A DNA stretch of 64,000 bases, from the NCBI GenBank assembly GCA_913030605.1, contig CAJWEZ010000009.1, positions 21,663-85,662 on the forward strand, read 5' to 3'. The notes beneath the pieces were generated by a model. It worked only from the letters and a program-made list of their open reading frames with translations, was not told where the DNA came from and made no database searches. A program made the position numbers and the translations under genes. Shown here one piece after another: positions 60,963-64,000 of this stretch (position 1 is the first letter of the stretch; every line of letters begins with the position of its first letter). The stretch is from an uncultured Spirochaeta sp. (GTDB taxonomy: Bacteria; Spirochaetota; Spirochaetia; DSM-27196; Alkalispirochaetaceae).

Positions 60963-62144
60963 ATGGATCGCGAATTCGCACGTCTTCTTGACCGGCTGCC
61001 GGAGTTTCAGGCGGGGGCCCGCGAACTCAGCGAGATACTTCTCACCAATCTGGTGATGATCTCCGAGATACCCGCCCCCACCTTCGGCGAACACCGTCGG
61101 ATGCAGTTTCTCCTGGACCGATTCAACGAGTACGAACTGCAGAACTGCTCCACCGACGAGGCCGGAAACGCTCTGGGAATCCTGCCGGGCCGCTCCGGCG
61201 AACAGAACATCCTGGTGGTCGGGCACATGGATACGGTGTTCCCGGAAAAGGTTGACCACACCGTCTCCATCGAACCGGGGGCCGTGACAGGCGCCGGCAT
61301 CGGTGATGACAGCCTGGGGCTGGCGGCGCTGGTGACACTGCCACAAATGCTCTCCCATCTGGGTATCGAGCTCAATGCGAACCTGATCTTCATGGGGAGC
61401 GCCCGGAGCCTGGGGCGCGGCGACATCGAGGGCATTCGGTTTTTTCTCGACAACCGGAACGTTCCCATCTCCTCCGGCATCTGTGTGGAGGGCGTCAAAC
61501 TGGGCCGCCTGAGCTACGCGTCGATCGGCATGCTTCGCGGAGAGATCCACTACCGCGTCCCGGAGGAGTACGACTGGACGCGCTTTGGCGCCGGCGGCGC
61601 GATCGTGAACATGAACGACGTGATCAACCGCATCCTGGAGATCCCGCTCCCGCGGCGGCCGCGCACCTCGATCGTCCTCAACAGTGTGGAAGCGGGAGCC
61701 TCCTTCAACACCATTCCCCGGCAGGCGACGCTGCAGTTCGAGATTCGCAGCGAGTCCGGGGAGCTCGTCAACCGCCTGGGCGATCAGATCAGCGACATCT
61801 GCGCCGAGACGAGTTCCCAGACCGGCGCGGAGGTGGAATTCAACGTCCTGGCGCGGCGGCAGCCCGGCGGGATCGGATTCTCGCACCCCCTGGCGGCCCA
61901 CGCCCGGTCGATCATCAAGGCGCTGGGCGTGAATCCGCGTATCTCACCAAGCACCTCGGAGCTCTCGGCGTTCATTGACCAGAAGATTCCGGCGGTGACG
62001 ATCGGGCTGACGCAGGGAGAGCACCACAACGAGGTCAACGAGCGGCTCGATATCGAGCCGGTCTATCTGGGAATCGCGCAGCTTGTGGGGCTGCTCGTGG
62101 CGATCGACGAGGGGTATGCCGATGGATCTGAACGCCTGGCTTAA
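60963..62144 (+). CDS. M20-family peptidase/amidohydrolase
   Basis: A 393-aa dinuclear-zinc-type hydrolase: LVVGHMDTVFPEKVDHT (metal His-Asp), GDDSLGLAALVTLPQML, a Ser in place of the usual Glu-Glu pair region (FMGSARSLGRGD), and SEGELVNRL plus HHNEVNERLDI (C-terminal metal His). The Glu-Glu catalytic pair of classical M20 enzymes is not visible, since ARSLGRGD occupies its place, so catalysis may be altered. A soluble cytosolic protein. The stop overlaps the glycosyltransferase start by 23 bp. Confidence 0.72.
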   Translation: MDREFARLLDRLPEFQAGARELSEILLTNLVMISEIPAPTFGEHRRMQFLLDRFNEYELQNCSTDEAGNALGILPGRSGEQNILVVGHMDTVFPEKVDHTVSIEPGAVTGAGIGDDSLGLAALVTLPQMLSHLGIELNANLIFMGSARSLGRGDIEGIRFFLDNRNVPISSGICVEGVKLGRLSYASIGMLRGEIHYRVPEEYDWTRFGAGGAIVNMNDVINRILEIPLPRRPRTSIVLNSVEAGASFNTIPRQATLQFEIRSESGELVNRLGDQISDICAETSSQTGAEVEFNVLARRQPGGIGFSHPLAAHARSIIKALGVNPRISPSTSELSAFIDQKIPAVTIGLTQGEHHNEVNERLDIEPVYLGIAQLVGLLVAIDEGYADGSERLA

Positions 62145-63105
62145 GTCCAACACCTTTCACCACACCGCCTTTCGGGATCTGCGGGAGCTGGTGGAGGCCA
62201 AGGAGCGTGCGGGACTAACCATTTCGCTGTGCATTCCCACGCTGAACGAGGAAAAGACGATCGGCAAGGAAGTGGTGATCTTCCGCAGCGAGCTGATGCA
62301 GCGCTATCCGCTCATCGACGAGATCGCGATCATCGACTCCGGGAGTACCGACAAGACGCTGGAGATCGCCGCCAACTTCGGCGCCGACACCTACCTGGCG
62401 AGTGACATCCTCCCGGATCTCGAACAGAAGCGCGGCAAGGGCGAAAACCTGTGGAAGGCGATCTACCAGCTCAAGGGCGACATCATCGTCTACATCGACG
62501 CCGACATCAAGAACATCCACCCGCGATTCGTCTACGGCCTTGTGGGGCCCCTGATCCAGCGCCCGGAGATCCAGTATGTGAAGGCGTTCTACGATCGTCC
62601 GCTGGCGTTCAGTCAGGGAATTCGGCCCAGCGGCGGCGGCCGGGTAACGGAAATTCTCATCCGGCCGCTGTTCTCGCTCTTCTTCCCGGAACTCACCGCG
62701 ATCATTCAGCCGCTGTCGGGTGAGTATGCCGTGCGTCGGGAGGTTCTGGAGCGAATTCCGTTTCCGATCGGGTACGGCGTGGAAACCAGTCACCTGATCG
62801 ACGTGTACACGCTCTACGACATGAACGCGTTTGCCCAGACCGACCTGGACCAGCGGGTCCACCGCAATCAGCCCACGCGCAGCCTCGGCAAGATGGCGTT
62901 CGGCATACTGCAGACGTTTCTGTCGCGGGCCGAGAAACTTGGTGTGATCGGAGAACTGCCGGACACGTCGACGATTCTCAGGCAGTTCCAGGTGCAGGAT
63001 CAGACGTTCGAAACGGTGGAGTACTCGATCGTGGAGGAGGAGCGCCCGCCCATGGAGACGATCGAGGCGTATCAGCAATTGAGGAGACAGCATGAATCCC
63101 GTTGA
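62122..63105 (+). CDS. Glucosyl-3-phosphoglycerate synthase-like glycosyltransferase (GT81)
   Basis: A 327-aa GT-A enzyme resembling GpgS: ISLCIPTLNEEKTIGKEVVI, LIDEIAIIDSGSTDKTLEIA, the metal-binding DxD IVYIDADIKNIHPRFVYGLVGPLI, and GEYAVRREVLERIPFPIGYGVETSHLIDVYTLY. GpgS joins glucose from NDP-glucose to 3-phosphoglycerate, first step of glucosylglycerate, a compatible solute. Mannosyl transferase relatives cannot be ruled out. ATG 62122 has GAGGGG 7 nt upstream. No phosphatase (GpgP) gene is adjacent. Confidence 0.75.
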   Translation: MDLNAWLKSNTFHHTAFRDLRELVEAKERAGLTISLCIPTLNEEKTIGKEVVIFRSELMQRYPLIDEIAIIDSGSTDKTLEIAANFGADTYLASDILPDLEQKRGKGENLWKAIYQLKGDIIVYIDADIKNIHPRFVYGLVGPLIQRPEIQYVKAFYDRPLAFSQGIRPSGGGRVTEILIRPLFSLFFPELTAIIQPLSGEYAVRREVLERIPFPIGYGVETSHLIDVYTLYDMNAFAQTDLDQRVHRNQPTRSLGKMAFGILQTFLSRAEKLGVIGELPDTSTILRQFQVQDQTFETVEYSIVEEERPPMETIEAYQQLRRQHESR

Positions 63106-63922
63106 GTTTGACGATGTCGCGTTTTCCTGGCCCGCCGGGGACGGGGAGGACTCAGAGCCCGTGTTCTCCGGTCTCTCTGTGGCGTTGCCGCCCGGTTTCG
63201 GGTTCCTGGTGGGCCCCAACGGTATCGGGAAGAGCACGTTCATGCTGCTGGCGGGCGCCAGGGTGTTCCCGCAGTCGGGGACGGTCAGGCTGCTGGGACA
63301 GGATGCGTCGCGGTTTGCAGACGCGCCGCTGGACCCGCAGCTGGAGATGGAACGGAACCTGCTTGCCTCCTTCGTATATCAGAACATGGAGTTTGAGACC
63401 GACGAGCCGATCGGTGCGGTGTTCGACATGGTTGCCGACGGTTCCCGTGATCCGCGGCAGGCCGCAGCGCAGCGTGACACCCTGGTGGCGGCGGCGGACC
63501 TGACGGCACGCCTCGACGGACGGATGCATGAGCTCAGCAAGGGCGAGATGCAGCGCGCGATCGTGGTCATGAGCCTGCTCTACGGATCGCCGGTGGTGTT
63601 CATGGACGAGCCCGTCTTCGCGGTGGAACCGGCGCGGGCGGAACGCCTCATGGCGGCGGTGAAGGCCCACTGCGCCGATACCGGGACCGCGGTCTTCGCC
63701 AGCGTCCACGACGTCGAGCTGGCGCGGCGCTACGCGGATGCCGTGGTGCTGTTCGACAGCGACGGGACGGTCAGCGCCGGCGAGCCGGACGAACTCCTCT
63801 CGCGGGAGCGGCTGGAGACGGCGTTCCGGGCGCCGTACGACACGCTCTACGAACGCCAGAACCTGTACCGTGACCTGCTTGTGCAGCGTTTCGGGAACCG
63901 AGGGGGAGACGGGGCCGGCTGA
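63092..63922 (+). CDS. ABC transporter ATP-binding protein
   Basis: A 276-aa single ABC domain: Walker A LVGPNGIGKSTFMLL, signature ELSKGEMQRAIVVMSLL, Walker B VVFMDEPVFAVEPAR and H-loop VFASVHDVELAR. The Q-loop region reads YQNMEFETDEPIGAVFDMVADG, and no permease gene lies within the window. It overlaps the glycosyltransferase by 14 bp. A role in transport or in a non-transport complex cannot be decided. Confidence 0.82.
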   Translation: MNPVEFDDVAFSWPAGDGEDSEPVFSGLSVALPPGFGFLVGPNGIGKSTFMLLAGARVFPQSGTVRLLGQDASRFADAPLDPQLEMERNLLASFVYQNMEFETDEPIGAVFDMVADGSRDPRQAAAQRDTLVAAADLTARLDGRMHELSKGEMQRAIVVMSLLYGSPVVFMDEPVFAVEPARAERLMAAVKAHCADTGTAVFASVHDVELARRYADAVVLFDSDGTVSAGEPDELLSRERLETAFRAPYDTLYERQNLYRDLLVQRFGNRGGDGAG

Positions 63923-63949
63923 CCGGCGACCGGTCCCGCCGGGGGGCAC

Positions 63950-63976
63950 AAAAAAAGCCCGCCGGACGCGGCGGGC
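63950..63976 (-). terminator. Intrinsic terminator for a reverse-strand gene to the right of the window
   Basis: On the reverse strand GCCCGCC (63976-63970), a 6-nt loop and GGCGGGC (63963-63957) form a perfect 7-bp GC stem followed by seven U residues (63956-63950). It points at a leftward gene whose stop lies beyond the right edge, so the 63922 gene and that gene are convergent. Confidence 0.85.
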
Positions 63977-64000
63977 CTGAGTGTGGAGAATACCGGATTC

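Noticed and set aside
1-64000. CRISPR arrays, insertion sequences, prophage or integrase genes
   Set aside because: No repeat-spacer pattern, transposase, integrase or phage structural protein was recognised in the coding frames or gaps.

Overview
The window is GC-rich (roughly two thirds G+C by eye) and densely packed, with many ATGA, GTGA and TTGA start/stop overlaps. Gene content suggests a free-living, probably halophilic or alkaliphilic spirochaete: a complete mevalonate-pathway operon, BMP-type nucleoside uptake, paired XpaC/TelA, a glucosyl-3-phosphoglycerate synthase-like gene, chemotaxis and c-di-GMP proteins, and signal peptides ending in short Gly/Gln-rich stretches. The taxonomic call is inference from gene content only.

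Layout. 1-11 kb: truncated Rrf2 regulator, class IV aminotransferase, EAL protein, a Nudix/histidine kinase/alpha-glucosidase operon, an FMN reductase, a 7TM-GGDEF protein, an AEC carrier and a predicted outer-membrane protein. 11-17 kb: a decayed cytosine deaminase divergent from a complete BMP nucleoside/nucleobase ABC operon, with a perfect 18-bp palindrome between them, then tRNA-Arg(CCU). 17-23 kb: a beta-barrel protein and a TPP-riboswitch-controlled thiamine ABC operon with an unknown fourth gene. 23-26 kb: a YtrA-type self-regulated ABC operon with a 39-aa membrane peptide. 26-37 kb: class II DAHP synthase, EF-P with its ligase EpmA, and a PatB/Pfs/rhodanese/M16C protease operon. 37-43 kb: an XpaC/binding-protein-like/TelA/histidine kinase/SDR operon, then aldolase. 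43-45 kb: condensation-fold acyltransferase with a DUF6320-type partner. 45-51.5 kb: six genes covering every mevalonate step from HMG-CoA synthase to isopentenyl diphosphate isomerase. 51.5-59 kb: DJ-1/PfpI, MnmA, DusA, a chemoreceptor, aldose epimerase, a DHOD-like protein. 59-64 kb: photoactive yellow protein with its ligase, an M20 peptidase, a GpgS-like transferase and an ABC ATPase.

The most striking locus is 59.3-60.9 kb. It encodes a photoactive yellow protein (PYP) that aligns without gaps to Halorhodospira PYP through the chromophore pocket (Y42, E46, T50, R52, C69). The next gene, 11 nt downstream, is an unusually short adenylate-forming enzyme that begins with an acyl-carrier-like DSL domain. 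This suggests a blue-light sensor with dedicated p-coumarate activation, possibly by direct carrier-to-PYP transfer. No tyrosine ammonia lyase lies in the window. No stretch over 300 bases lacks a gene; no CRISPR, insertion sequence or rRNA was seen.
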